From Bog-473 sp963824195 (GTDB taxonomy: Bacteria; Actinomycetota; Acidimicrobiia; Acidimicrobiales; RAAP-2), in NCBI GenBank assembly GCA_963824195.1, contig CAWGOJ010000016.1, forward strand, positions 62,001-126,000: a stretch of DNA of 64,000 nucleotides, in the 5' to 3' direction. Positions within the stretch are counted from its first letter, which is position 1. The number at the start of each line of letters is the position of its first letter. Under the pieces are notes generated by a model, which worked only from the letters and a program-made list of their open reading frames with translations, had not been told where the DNA came from and made no database searches. The position numbers were made by a program, and so were the translations under genes. Positions 7,569 to 15,243 of the stretch are shown here, one piece after another.

Positions 7569-8963
7569 ATGAGAACGTCGCCGTTCATGCGCCAGAACGA
7601 TGCCTTCACCTGGTACATGGAGAGCGATCCCGAGTTGCGCTCGACCGTGGTCGCCATCGCCTGGCTGGAGGCGGCGCCGGCCTGGGAGGATCTCGTCCTG
7701 CGGCTCGAGCGGGCCACCCGTCAGATCCCTTCGTTCCGCCAGCGCCTGTTCGAGGTTCCCGGCCGTCTGTCCACACCACGGTGGACGACCGATGTGCACT
7801 TCGACGTCGGCTGGCATCTGCGCCGGGTCGACGCCCCCGCACCGCACGGCCGGGACGAGGTGCTGCGCTTCGCGGCGCTCGCCGCCATGAGTGGCTTCGA
7901 CCGCACGCGCCCGCTGTGGGAGTTCACGCTCGTCGAGGGCTTGGAGCACGACGGGGCCGCCATCGTCATGAAGATGCACCACTCGCTGACCGACGGGATC
8001 GGGGGGGTGCAACTCGCCCTGGCGCTCTTCGACGCCGAAGCCGACCACAGGGTCAGTGACCCGCTCCCCGCCGCGCCGACCGGCGAGCAGGCCGGCGGCC
8101 GCCAGCTCGTGTTGGAGGCGCTGGCCGACCGTGCCACCCGGCTGCGCGACGGGGCCTTTGAGGCGGTGCACCACGCGCCGGGCGCGGCGGCCAGGGCCGT
8201 CCGCCATCCTCTGTGCGCCGGCGCGGACGTCGTGGAGACGGCCCGCTCCATCGGGCGCACGGTACGACCGCTCCCTGCGGTGCTGTCGCCGGTCATGACC
8301 CAACGCGGGCCCGGACGGGTCCTGCACACGATCACGGTGGGCCTCGACGACCTGAAGCAGGCGGGTGCCGTCAGCGGCGGGACGCTCAACGACAGCTTCA
8401 TGGCCGCGCTCACCGGTGGCCTGCGCCGCTACCACGAACATCACGGCGCGACGGTCGAAGAGCTGACCGTGACGCTGCCGATCAGCATCCGTAAGGCCGA
8501 CGACGCGCCCGGCGGGAACCGGATAACCCTGCAGCGGTTGCGGGTGCCGCTGAGCATGGCGGACCCGGTCAAGCGCATGCGCGCCATCGGAGCCGCCTGC
8601 CGGGCTGCCCGCTCCGAGCGGTCACTGGCGTTCACCGACGCCATCGCCGGCGCACTGAACTTCGTGCCCACGGCGTTCGTGGGCAACATGCTCAAACACG
8701 TGGACTTTCTGGCCAGCGACGTGACCGGGTTTCCGAACCCGATCTTCCTCTGCGGGGCGCGGGTGACCGACTACTCCGCGTTCGGGCCCACCATCGGCGC
8801 CGCCATGAATGCCACCCTCTTCTCCTACGACGGGTCGTGTTGCATCGGTATCACGGTGGACACGACGGCGGTGCCGGATCACGAACTGCTCGTCGAGTGC
8901 CTGGCAGAGGGCTTCGCAGAGGTCATCGCAACGACCCGTCTCGAGGAGGCGGTCCCGTGCTGA
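7569..8963 (+). CDS. Wax ester synthase/diacylglycerol acyltransferase (WS/DGAT)
   Basis: A 464-residue acyltransferase that transfers acyl-CoA to diacylglycerol or fatty alcohol at the membrane to make storage lipid. The catalytic HHxxxDG motif appears as MKMHHSLTDGIGG near residue 138. The C-terminal half has the family's DVTGFPNPIF and FSYDGSCCIGITVD segments. Length is normal for the family and the frame is intact, unlike the second copy at 24899-26297. The start ATG 7569 follows GGAGG closely. The gene overlaps the downstream patatin-type gene by 7 nt. Expression may be controlled by the dyad at 7507-7525. Confidence 0.93.
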   Translation: MRTSPFMRQNDAFTWYMESDPELRSTVVAIAWLEAAPAWEDLVLRLERATRQIPSFRQRLFEVPGRLSTPRWTTDVHFDVGWHLRRVDAPAPHGRDEVLRFAALAAMSGFDRTRPLWEFTLVEGLEHDGAAIVMKMHHSLTDGIGGVQLALALFDAEADHRVSDPLPAAPTGEQAGGRQLVLEALADRATRLRDGAFEAVHHAPGAAARAVRHPLCAGADVVETARSIGRTVRPLPAVLSPVMTQRGPGRVLHTITVGLDDLKQAGAVSGGTLNDSFMAALTGGLRRYHEHHGATVEELTVTLPISIRKADDAPGGNRITLQRLRVPLSMADPVKRMRAIGAACRAARSERSLAFTDAIAGALNFVPTAFVGNMLKHVDFLASDVTGFPNPIFLCGARVTDYSAFGPTIGAAMNATLFSYDGSCCIGITVDTTAVPDHELLVECLAEGFAEVIATTRLEEAVPC

Positions 8964-10123
8964 GCGCGGCCCTCGACGTGTTCCGCCTGCGCCAGTACTT
9001 CGACGTGGTGACCGCCACTCGGCAGTGGGTGGATGGCATCCGTGACGACGCCGGACTGCTGACGGACGTGCGTCGGGCCGCCTTCCGGTTGCCGGGCGAG
9101 CGGCCCCGGCCGGTGGAGCTCCGGCCCTTCCCGGCCCCGCAACCCTTCCGGGCCGACTGGCTCGAGGGCCGGCGCCTGGCGCTCATGGCCACCGGCGGCA
9201 GCGGTGCGCTCGCCTCGGTCGTGGGAGCGGCGCGGGCGCTCGAGGAGGCCGGGGTGCGACCGGCGGTGATCACCCTGTGCTCGGGGTCTGCCCTCTTCGG
9301 GTTCCCGGTGGCCGCGGGCATCCCCGCCGCGGAGGTGGCTGAGTTCGTGCTCGGCTTCCAGCCGGAGGACTACGTCGATGTCGACTGGCGCCGCCTGTCC
9401 ACACTGGTCCCGACGGCCGGGCGCGGCTTCGCCGGCGTGATCAGGGGCGAGCGGATCGAGGCGACGTACCGGCGCCTGCTGGGGGACATGACGCTGGGCG
9501 AGCTCGAGATCCCCGCCTACGCGCCGGTGTGGTGCGTGGAGGAGAACCGGCTCGAGTACATCGGGCCGAAGACGCACCCGGACCTGAGCGTGGCGCGCGC
9601 CGTCCGCATGGCCATCGCCCTCCCTCTGTTCGTGGAGCCCGTGCCGCTGGACGGCCGGCACTGGTGCGACGGCGGCCTGGTCGACATCTTCCCGGTGCGC
9701 CCCGTGCTCGAGATGGAGGAGCCGTGCCACGCCGCGCTGGCGATCAACGGCTTCTACCCGCCCGAATTCGCCGGCGAGGACGCGACAGGCTGGCAGGACC
9801 GGGCAGCCAGCATTCTCGCCGTGGCGAGCCAGGTACGGACCTGCCAGCAGAGCGAGCTGGCCCGGGTGAACCTGCGCCGGCTGCGGGCCGCCACCGACGT
9901 CCTGATGATTGAGCCCGTCCCCTACGAGAAGGTGCGCGGCGTCGGCTTCTACCGCCAGTTCCTCAACCCCTCGGAGTGGCCGGACTTCATGCGCTGGGGC
10001 CGGGCCGAGACCCGCCGGGCTCTCCACGCGCATCGCCCCCGGCGTCCCGAGCGCGCCGCCGCATACGGTGCCGGCGGCACCCGCGGCGCTCACACGGTCC
10101 CGAAGACCCTCGCCAGCTCGTAG
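8957..10123 (+). CDS. Patatin-like phospholipase with altered nucleophile elbow
   Basis: A 388-residue acyl hydrolase of the patatin fold. The Ser/Asp dyad is represented by TLCSGSALFG near residue 102 and WCDGGLVDIFPV near 240. The usual GxSxG elbow is degenerate here, with Leu or Ser in place of the flanking glycines. The oxyanion Gly-rich loop is ALMATGGSGAL. The start is GTG 8957, inside the end of the WS/DGAT gene and 7 nt after GAGGAGG, so the two are translationally coupled. The 3' end overlaps the convergent ligase gene by 34 nt. A lipase beside a lipid synthase suggests storage-lipid turnover. Confidence 0.85.
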   Translation: MLSAALDVFRLRQYFDVVTATRQWVDGIRDDAGLLTDVRRAAFRLPGERPRPVELRPFPAPQPFRADWLEGRRLALMATGGSGALASVVGAARALEEAGVRPAVITLCSGSALFGFPVAAGIPAAEVAEFVLGFQPEDYVDVDWRRLSTLVPTAGRGFAGVIRGERIEATYRRLLGDMTLGELEIPAYAPVWCVEENRLEYIGPKTHPDLSVARAVRMAIALPLFVEPVPLDGRHWCDGGLVDIFPVRPVLEMEEPCHAALAINGFYPPEFAGEDATGWQDRAASILAVASQVRTCQQSELARVNLRRLRAATDVLMIEPVPYEKVRGVGFYRQFLNPSEWPDFMRWGRAETRRALHAHRPRRPERAAAYGAGGTRGAHTVPKTLASS

Positions 10124-11148
10124 GGGACCGGCGTGTCCAGCTGGTCGTAGGTGCACGACGCGGGGTCCCGGTCGGGGCGCCAACGCACGAACGACGTGGC
10201 GTGGCGGAAGCGCGCCTCCTGGAGGTGGTCGTAGGACACCTCGCACACCGCCTCGGCGCGCACCGGTTCCCAGGTCATGTCCTTACCCGAGTTCCAGCGG
10301 TTCGTGCCGCCCGGCGTGCGGCCGCCCTCGGGCGCCCAGCCCGCCCACGGATGTCCTTCCACGGCCCCTGAGCGGTACGGCTCGAGCTCGGCCACAAGCT
10401 CCCGGCGGCGTGCCACGCTGAACCCGGAGGCGACGCCGACGTGGTGCAGGACGCCGGCGTCGTCGAAGAGCCCGAGGAGCAGCGACCCGACGCCAGCGCC
10501 GTCCTTGTGCGTGCGGAAGCCGGCGACCACGCAGTCGGCCGTCCGCTGGTGCTTGACCTTGACCATGGCCCGCTTGTCGGGCTGGTAGGGGAGGTCGGCC
10601 GCCTTGACGACCACGCCGTCGAGCCCGGCCCCCTCGAAGCGGGAGAACCAGTCGCTCGCCACGTCGGGATCGTCGGTGGCCGGGGTGAGGTGGATGGGCG
10701 GGCGCGCCTTCTTCAAGAGCTTCTCGAGCGCGGCCCGCCGCTCGGCGTAGGGCGTGTCCATGTAGGAGCGGTCGTCGTGGGCCAGCAGGTCGAAGGCGAC
10801 GAACGACGCCGGCGTCAACTCGGCCAGTTGGCGGATGCGTTTCTCGGCCGGGTGGATGCGCTGGGAGAGCGCGTCGAAGTCGAGGCCCTCGGGCCCGACG
10901 ATGACGATCTCGCCGTCGAGCACGCAGCGGTCGGGCAGCTCGCGGGCGAGCGTCTCGACCAGCTCGGGGAAGTAGCGGGTCAGCGGCTTCTCGTTGCGGC
11001 TGCCCAGCTCGACGTCGTTGCCGTCCCGGAAGACGATGCAGCGGAAGCCGTCCCACTTCGGCTCGTAGAACAGGCCGGCGTCGCGGGGCAGCTCGCGGGA
11101 GAGCTTCGCCAGCATCGGCGCCACCGGGGGGTGGACGGGGAGCGTCAC
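10090..11148 (-). CDS. ligC: ATP-dependent DNA ligase, LigC type
   Basis: A 352-residue ATP-dependent ligase of the size and type of actinobacterial LigC, which seals nicks and takes part in excision and end-joining repair. The adenylated-lysine motif I is EPKWDGFR near residue 30. Later nucleotidyltransferase motifs are LDGEIV, GLDGVVVKAADLPYQP and the motif V lysines AMVKVKHQR. A C-terminal OB domain follows. It starts at ATG 11148, 6 nt after the PHP gene ends. It is the last gene of a three-gene repair operon and its 3' end overlaps the convergent patatin gene. Confidence 0.92.
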   Translation of the reverse strand: MTLPVHPPVAPMLAKLSRELPRDAGLFYEPKWDGFRCIVFRDGNDVELGSRNEKPLTRYFPELVETLARELPDRCVLDGEIVIVGPEGLDFDALSQRIHPAEKRIRQLAELTPASFVAFDLLAHDDRSYMDTPYAERRAALEKLLKKARPPIHLTPATDDPDVASDWFSRFEGAGLDGVVVKAADLPYQPDKRAMVKVKHQRTADCVVAGFRTHKDGAGVGSLLLGLFDDAGVLHHVGVASGFSVARRRELVAELEPYRSGAVEGHPWAGWAPEGGRTPGGTNRWNSGKDMTWEPVRAEAVCEVSYDHLQEARFRHATSFVRWRPDRDPASCTYDQLDTPVPYELARVFGTV

Positions 11149-11154
11149 GAACGA

Positions 11155-12180
11155 TCAGCCACCGTGTGACGCTGCCCAGGCCAGAAGGTCGTCCGTCGAG
11201 CCGCGGTTCACGATCCGGCCGGGTTCCAGCCCGGCGTCCACGGCCTTGGCGCAGCCGCGGCCGAGCCATTCGAGCTGACCGGGCGCATGGGCGTCGGTGT
11301 CGACGGCGAAGCAGCACCCGAGCCCGGCCGCCTGGCGCAGCAGGTCCTGGGGCGGGTCCTGGCGTTCGGGGCGCGAGTTGATCTCCACGGCCGTGCCGGT
11401 GCGGGCGCAGGCGGAGAACACCGCCTCGGCGTCGAAGGTCGACTGGGGGCGGCCCCGTCCGGTGATCAGGCGGCCGGTGCAGTGGCCCAGGATGTCGGTG
11501 TGGGGGCTCTCGATGGCGGCGAGCATACGGGCGGTCATCTGGGGCTGGTCCATGCGCAGCTTGGAGTGGACGCTGGCCACCACGATGTCGAGCTCGGCCA
11601 GCAGATCGATCTCCTGGTCGAGCGAACCGTCCTCGAGGATGTCCACCTCGATCCCGGTCAGGATGCGGAACGGCGCCAGCTGCTCGTTGAGCTCGGCCAG
11701 CACGTCGAGCTGGCTCCGTAGCCGTTCCGCGTTGAGCCCGTGGGCCACCGTGAGGCGCGCGCTGTGGTCGGTGAGGACCAGGTACTCGTGGCCCAGGTCG
11801 CGGGCCGCCTCCGCCATCTCGAGGATGGGGCTGCCGCCGTCGGACCAGTCCGAGTGGGAGTGGCAGTCCCCGCGCAGCGACCCGAGCAGCTCCCGCGCCG
11901 GCGCGTCGAGCTCCAGGTCGCCCGGCCCGCCCTCGCCCTCCAGCTTGGCCAGGTACTCGGGGACACCGCCCTGCAGCGCCTGTTGCACCACCTGGGCCGT
12001 GGACTTGCCGACGCCGGGGATGCTCTGGAGGCGGCCCGCCTTCGCCAGCGCGGCCAGCTCGTCGGCGGGCATGCCGTCCAGCGCCTTGGCGGCGTTGCGG
12101 AAGGCGCGCACCTTGTAGGTGTCGGCACCGCCGCGCTCGAGGAGGAACGCGACCCGCCGCAGCGCCTCGAGCGGGTCCAC
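11155..12180 (-). CDS. HhH + PHP-domain protein, PolX-like nuclease without polymerase domain
   Basis: A 341-residue protein. Residues about 1-80 form a PolX-type helix-hairpin-helix module (IPGVGKSTAQVV). Residues about 100-341 are a PHP phosphoesterase with metal motifs DCHSHSDWSDGG, LTDHS, GIEVDIL, ASVHS, LGHCTGR and DTDAHA. The PHP domain of bacterial PolX is a Mn-dependent 3'-5' exonuclease/AP endonuclease, so an end-processing role is likely. The polymerase palm/fingers of PolX are absent. It starts at GTG 12180, 5 nt after the LigD-type polymerase gene and 6 nt before the ligase gene. It sits in the position that the LigD phosphoesterase domain would occupy. Confidence 0.85.
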   Translation of the reverse strand: MDPLEALRRVAFLLERGGADTYKVRAFRNAAKALDGMPADELAALAKAGRLQSIPGVGKSTAQVVQQALQGGVPEYLAKLEGEGGPGDLELDAPARELLGSLRGDCHSHSDWSDGGSPILEMAEAARDLGHEYLVLTDHSARLTVAHGLNAERLRSQLDVLAELNEQLAPFRILTGIEVDILEDGSLDQEIDLLAELDIVVASVHSKLRMDQPQMTARMLAAIESPHTDILGHCTGRLITGRGRPQSTFDAEAVFSACARTGTAVEINSRPERQDPPQDLLRQAAGLGCCFAVDTDAHAPGQLEWLGRGCAKAVDAGLEPGRIVNRGSTDDLLAWAASHGG

Positions 12181-12185
12181 CGGAC

Positions 12186-13199
12186 CTACGCCTTCTTGGC
12201 CCGGCTCGGGGCGACCCGGGGCGGCTCGTCGGGCATCTTCGGGTACTGCGGCGGCCATGGCGCGTCGTGCAGCCCGGCCGCCTTGTCGCGCTCGGCGAGC
12301 GCCAGCAGTGGCTCGAGCGACTGGGGCTTCGCCGCGATGTCGGCCCACGGGTCGCCGCGCCGGCGCACGAGGTCGGGCACGGTGCGGATGGTCAGCTCGT
12401 CGGGTGCCACCGCCTCGACCTCTTCCCACGTGAGCGGCGTCGACACCTGGCCACCGGTGCGGGGCCGGGCGAACCACGCGCCGAACACCGTCTTGTGCGG
12501 CGCGTTCTGGTTGAAGTCGACGAAGACGCGGCTGCCGCGCTCCTCCTTCCACCAGTTGGCCGTGATCTGCTCGGGGTAGCGCCGCTCGAGATCGCGTGCC
12601 AGCGCGACCGCGGCGCGGCGCACCTCCACCGAGTCCCAGCGCGGCTCGAGCCGGAGATAGACGTGCAGCCCGTTGTTGCCCGTCGTCTTGGGGTAGCCCC
12701 GCAGGCCGAGCTCGCTGAGCACGTCGCGGCAGAGCAGCGCGGCCGCCCGCACCTCCTCGAAGCCGATGCCCGTCGTCGGGTCGAGGTCGATGCGCAGCTC
12801 GTCGGCGTGGGCGGGGTCGGCGGCGAGGTACGGCCACAGGTGCAGCCCCAGGCAGCCGATATTGACGGCCCACACGACGTGGGCGATGTCGGCGACGACC
12901 AGTGCGTTGGACGTGGTGCCGTTCGGCGTCGAGACGGTGGTGGACTCCAGCCAGTCGGGGGCCCCGGCCGGGATCCGCTTCTGGTAGAAGGACTTGCCGG
13001 CCGCGCCGTCCGGGAACCGCTGCAGCATGGCGGGCCGGCCCCCGGCCGTGTTGAGAAGGTGCCGGCCCACCTCGAGGTAGTACGAGACGAGGTCGAACTT
13101 CGTGGCCTCGAGCTCGGGGAAGTACACCTTGTCGGGGCGTGAGATGCGCACCTCGCGGCCGTCGACCTCCACCGTGCGCTCGTCGTCCCCGGACACCAC
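12186..13199 (-). CDS. LigD-type primase-polymerase (NHEJ polymerase domain, stand-alone)
   Basis: A 337-residue archaeo-eukaryotic-primase-fold polymerase corresponding to the PolDom of LigD, which fills gaps with ribo- or deoxynucleotides during end joining. The opening RISRPDKVYFPELEATK and the metal motif LRIDLDP (catalytic Asp pair), then GNNGLHVYLRL, are diagnostic. The start is GTG 13199, 5 nt after TAGAGT. A longer upstream extension of the frame is Arg/Pro-rich and rejected. It is the first gene of the PolDom-PHP-LigC operon. No ku gene is in the window. Confidence 0.9.
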   Translation of the reverse strand: MVSGDDERTVEVDGREVRISRPDKVYFPELEATKFDLVSYYLEVGRHLLNTAGGRPAMLQRFPDGAAGKSFYQKRIPAGAPDWLESTTVSTPNGTTSNALVVADIAHVVWAVNIGCLGLHLWPYLAADPAHADELRIDLDPTTGIGFEEVRAAALLCRDVLSELGLRGYPKTTGNNGLHVYLRLEPRWDSVEVRRAAVALARDLERRYPEQITANWWKEERGSRVFVDFNQNAPHKTVFGAWFARPRTGGQVSTPLTWEEVEAVAPDELTIRTVPDLVRRRGDPWADIAAKPQSLEPLLALAERDKAAGLHDAPWPPQYPKMPDEPPRVAPSRAKKA

Positions 13200-13210
13200 C
13201 GTCGACTCTA
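13200..13210 (-). promoter_or_regulatory. Leaderless -10 element of the repair operon
   Basis: On the minus strand TAGAGT (13205-13210) is followed by 5 nt and the GTG at 13199 (8 nt to a second in-frame GTG). There is no ribosome site. Confidence 0.45.
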
Positions 13211-13333
13211 GTGACGGCTGGTCGCAGGATCCCCTTGTCACGCGGTCGGCGGGGGACCCAAGATGGGGGGGATGCCGCACGCGGGGTGTACCCCCGGCAC
13301 CACGTACGTGCCGGTGTCGCCGAGGGGGCTGGT

Positions 13334-13678
13334 GTGGAAGTCGATTCGCCGCAGTTGGAGATCGTGGTCCTCGAGGGTGAGGGCTGCGCCCGGATCTCAC
13401 TGCGCGGCGAGCTCGACGTCGCCACCGCCGCCGGCCTGAGCGAGCGGCTGGCCGCCGTCAACCGCACCGGGGTGTCCGAGCTCACCGTGGACCTGTCGGG
13501 GCTGACCTACCTGGACGCCGCCGGCGTGTCCCCGCTGGTCGCCGAGCAGCAGCGCGCGACCGCCTCGGGCATCAAGCTGCGCATCGAGTCACCCACCGCG
13601 TTCGTGCGCGACCTCCTCACGGTCACCGGGCTGATCGACTACCTGACGGTGTCACCCGAGGGCGACGCCGGATACTGA
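13334..13678 (+). CDS. STAS-domain protein (anti-sigma-factor antagonist fold)
   Basis: A 114-residue single STAS domain, as in SpoIIAA/RsbV-type switch proteins that bind anti-sigma kinases. Fold markers are ISLRGELDVATAAGL, ELTVDLSGLTYLDAAGV and a C-terminal LLTVTGLIDYLTV. The start is GTG 13334 after GAGGGGG. The usual phospho-acceptor position (DSSG or DSTG) reads DAAG, so the family's serine phosphorylation switch appears to be missing. It is alone on the plus strand, convergent with the Rrf2 gene, and no partner kinase is nearby. Confidence 0.85.
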   Translation: MEVDSPQLEIVVLEGEGCARISLRGELDVATAAGLSERLAAVNRTGVSELTVDLSGLTYLDAAGVSPLVAEQQRATASGIKLRIESPTAFVRDLLTVTGLIDYLTVSPEGDAGY

Positions 13679-13682
13679 ACGC

Positions 13683-14150
13683 TCAGCCCCGCCCGTGCCG
13701 ATGGGAGTCCGCCGGCACGGTGGCCCGGCCCTCGGCGAGGGCACGGTCGTCGGCGGCCACCCGGGCCAGGGTGGCGGCGCGCAGGCTGTCGCTCAGCGCG
13801 GCCCGCGCCGAGGACCACACCCAGTGCATGGCGCAGACGTCGTCCCAGTGGCAGGGCCCACCGCGCAACGCGCACTCCGACGTCCCGATCGGGCCCTCGA
13901 GCGTCTCGACGATCTCGAGGATGGTGATGTCCTCGGGGGAGCGGGCCAGCAGGTAGCCGCCCGACGGCCCCGACCGCGAGCTGACGAGGCGGGCGCGCTG
14001 GAGCTCCTGGAGGACCTGTTGGAGGAAGCCGGTCGGAATGCCCATGGCCGAGCCGATGTCCGCGGCCTTGGCGTGCGACCCCTGGTGGTTGGCCAGGTAG
14101 ATCAGGGCGCGGATCCCGTAGTCCGTCCGGTTCGTCGGCGTCAGCTTCAT
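13683..14150 (-). CDS. Rrf2-family transcriptional regulator, probable Fe-S sensor
   Basis: A 155-residue DNA-binding regulator. The N-terminal winged helix (TDYGIRALIYLANH, GIPTGFLQQVLQELQRARLV, SGPSGGYLLAR) is typical of Rrf2/IscR/NsrR. Near residue 93 it has CALRGGPCHWDDVC, a Cx6Cx5C arrangement close to that holding an Fe-S cluster in IscR and NsrR. Such proteins sense nitric oxide, redox state or iron-sulfur supply. It is transcribed away from the Cys-motif gene at 14278, and the shared region holds a perfect dyad over a promoter, so divergent autoregulation is likely. Which signal it senses is not decided by sequence. Confidence 0.9.
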   Translation of the reverse strand: MKLTPTNRTDYGIRALIYLANHQGSHAKAADIGSAMGIPTGFLQQVLQELQRARLVSSRSGPSGGYLLARSPEDITILEIVETLEGPIGTSECALRGGPCHWDDVCAMHWVWSSARAALSDSLRAATLARVAADDRALAEGRATVPADSHRHGRG

Positions 14151-14183
14151 CTGCCCTCATTCTCCCCCGGAAGGGACGGAGAC

Positions 14184-14222
14184 TTGACCCGCAGCCCTAT
14201 TCTCTATATTCTAACTGTAGAA
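14184..14222 (+). promoter_or_regulatory. Promoter with overlapping inverted-repeat operator between Rrf2 gene and 14278 gene
   Basis: TTGACC (14184-14189), a 17-nt spacer and TATTCT (14207-14212) form a good sigma-70-type promoter toward the gene at 14278. The perfect dyad TTCTA-N4-TAGAA (14209-14222) overlaps its -10 element. This short stretch is much richer in AT than the surroundings. The adjacent Rrf2 protein is the obvious candidate ligand. Confidence 0.72.
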
Positions 14223-14277
14223 ACACTAAGAACAGGCGCGGCCGACGGCCTCGACGCAATTGAGAAGGGAGGTCGCC

Positions 14278-14766
14278 ATGTTCGGGAACTGCATGCGACG
14301 CCCATTGGGTCAGGACTTCGCCAGTAGCTGGCCGGAGGAGTCGGACCAGCACGGCGAGGGTCCGCTGGTGCTCTTCGAGTCGCCCGACGGCGCGGAGGCG
14401 CACGGGGTCTGGAAGCTGCTGGGCCACCACGGCTACCGGATGTCGTGGTGCCCGGGCCCCAAGGGCGGCTTCTCCCAGGAGTGCTCCCTGTGTGCCACGG
14501 GACACTGCCCCCTCGTCGACGACGCCGACGCCATCGTGACGTCGCTGGATCTGTCTGACCCGCTGGACCAGAAGGTCGTGCGCGCGCTGAACGACGCGGA
14601 GGCGGCAGAGAAGCCGGTCGTGGTCGTGACGCCAAGAGGATCGGCGGCTCGCTGGGCCGACGAGTTGCCCGACTGCCGTGTGGTGGCGGGACCGCTCAGT
14701 TCGAAGGTGCTCATCCGTTCGCTGAGCCTCGGACGCCCGGTAGGGGCGACGACGATCGAATCGTAA
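14278..14766 (+). CDS. Unknown 162-residue protein with Cx2Cx4C motif
   Basis: I do not recognise the family. ATG 14278 follows GGGAGG by 7 nt; an in-frame TTG 18 nt earlier is less likely. Notable features are an early Cys (FGNCMRR), then ECSLCATGHC (Cx2Cx4C) near residue 70, and a receiver- or Rossmann-like second half (ADAIVTSLDLSDP, VVVVTPRG). The Cys spacing could bind a metal or Fe-S cluster. It is divergent from an Rrf2 regulator whose operator overlaps its promoter, so it is probably that regulator's main target, perhaps part of a redox or NO response. Function not assigned. Confidence 0.7.
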   Translation: MFGNCMRRPLGQDFASSWPEESDQHGEGPLVLFESPDGAEAHGVWKLLGHHGYRMSWCPGPKGGFSQECSLCATGHCPLVDDADAIVTSLDLSDPLDQKVVRALNDAEAAEKPVVVVTPRGSAARWADELPDCRVVAGPLSSKVLIRSLSLGRPVGATTIES

Positions 14767-14770
14767 GTTG

Positions 14771-14786
14771 CGCTCCCGCGGGAGCG
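14771..14786. terminator. Perfect 16-bp palindrome between convergent genes
   Basis: CGCTCCCGCGGGAGCG (14771-14786) is a perfect palindrome in the 26-nt gap between two convergent genes and would form a GC-rich hairpin in either transcript. No T-run follows, so this is a hairpin-type bidirectional terminator at best. Confidence 0.45.
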
Positions 14787-14792
14787 GACGGC

Positions 14793-15116
14793 CTACGAGT
14801 ACTGCGGCTCGAGATCGCGCTCGGGTGAGAGCGCGATCTCGAGTTCGCGCTCGAGCCGGGCGCGCTCGCGCACCGGGTTGGCGAACCGGTCCGGTGTGGT
14901 CGCCACGTCGAGCGACTCGCAGAGCCTGATGAGGGCGCCGTCGTATGAGAGCTCCCGGGCCAGCGCCTCTACGACGGGGGTCCTGAGTTCCCGCTCGGTC
15001 GCACGAAGCCTGGCCCGGGAGTGAACGAGGTCGGCCAACAGCAGGTCGACGTCGGACCGGTGCCCTTCCTCACCTGTGCCCAGGGCCTGCGTCAGGAGGT
15101 CTACGTACATGACCAT
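14793..15116 (-). CDS. Hypothetical helical protein (107 residues)
   Basis: No family recognised. The protein is charged and probably all-helical (RARLRATERELRTPVVEALAREL, then RERARLERELEIAL), with no Cys, signal or membrane segment. The start at 15116 has a second Met two codons later, and neither has a clear ribosome site. Coding is supported by codon pattern and by fitting between the universal stress gene upstream and the convergent gene downstream. Its 3' end contains a 15-bp perfect inverted repeat (14808-14843). Confidence 0.5.
   Translation of the reverse strand: MVMYVDLLTQALGTGEEGHRSDVDLLLADLVHSRARLRATERELRTPVVEALARELSYDGALIRLCESLDVATTPDRFANPVRERARLERELEIALSPERDLEPQYS
14808..14843. 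repeat. 15-bp perfect inverted repeat with 6-nt loop
   Basis: The arms start CTCGAGATCGCGCTC (14808-14822) and GAGCGCGATCTCGAG (14829-14843) around loop GGGTGA. It lies inside the last codons of the 14793-15116 gene, next to the palindrome at 14771-14786, so two strong hairpins sit in 73 bp. This could be a transcript end or an mRNA-stability element. Confidence 0.7.
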
Positions 15117-15216
15117 CTGTTGATCGTGCAGGGTCCGGCGGTCCCGCCGGTAGGGCTGAACGTCATCTCTTTCCGCCTGAACGCCCGTTGGTCTTCTGAG
15201 ATCCGAAACGGCCGTT

Positions 15217-15234
15217 GAAAACCCCGATTTGGGG
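15217..15234 (-). terminator. Rho-independent terminator of the universal stress gene
   Basis: On the minus strand CCCC-AAATC-GGGG (15222-15234) is followed at once by TTTTC, 9 nt after the universal stress gene stop. It is a small stem, but with a real T-run, which is rare in this GC-rich DNA. Confidence 0.55.
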
Positions 15235-15243
15235 CGAACAACC

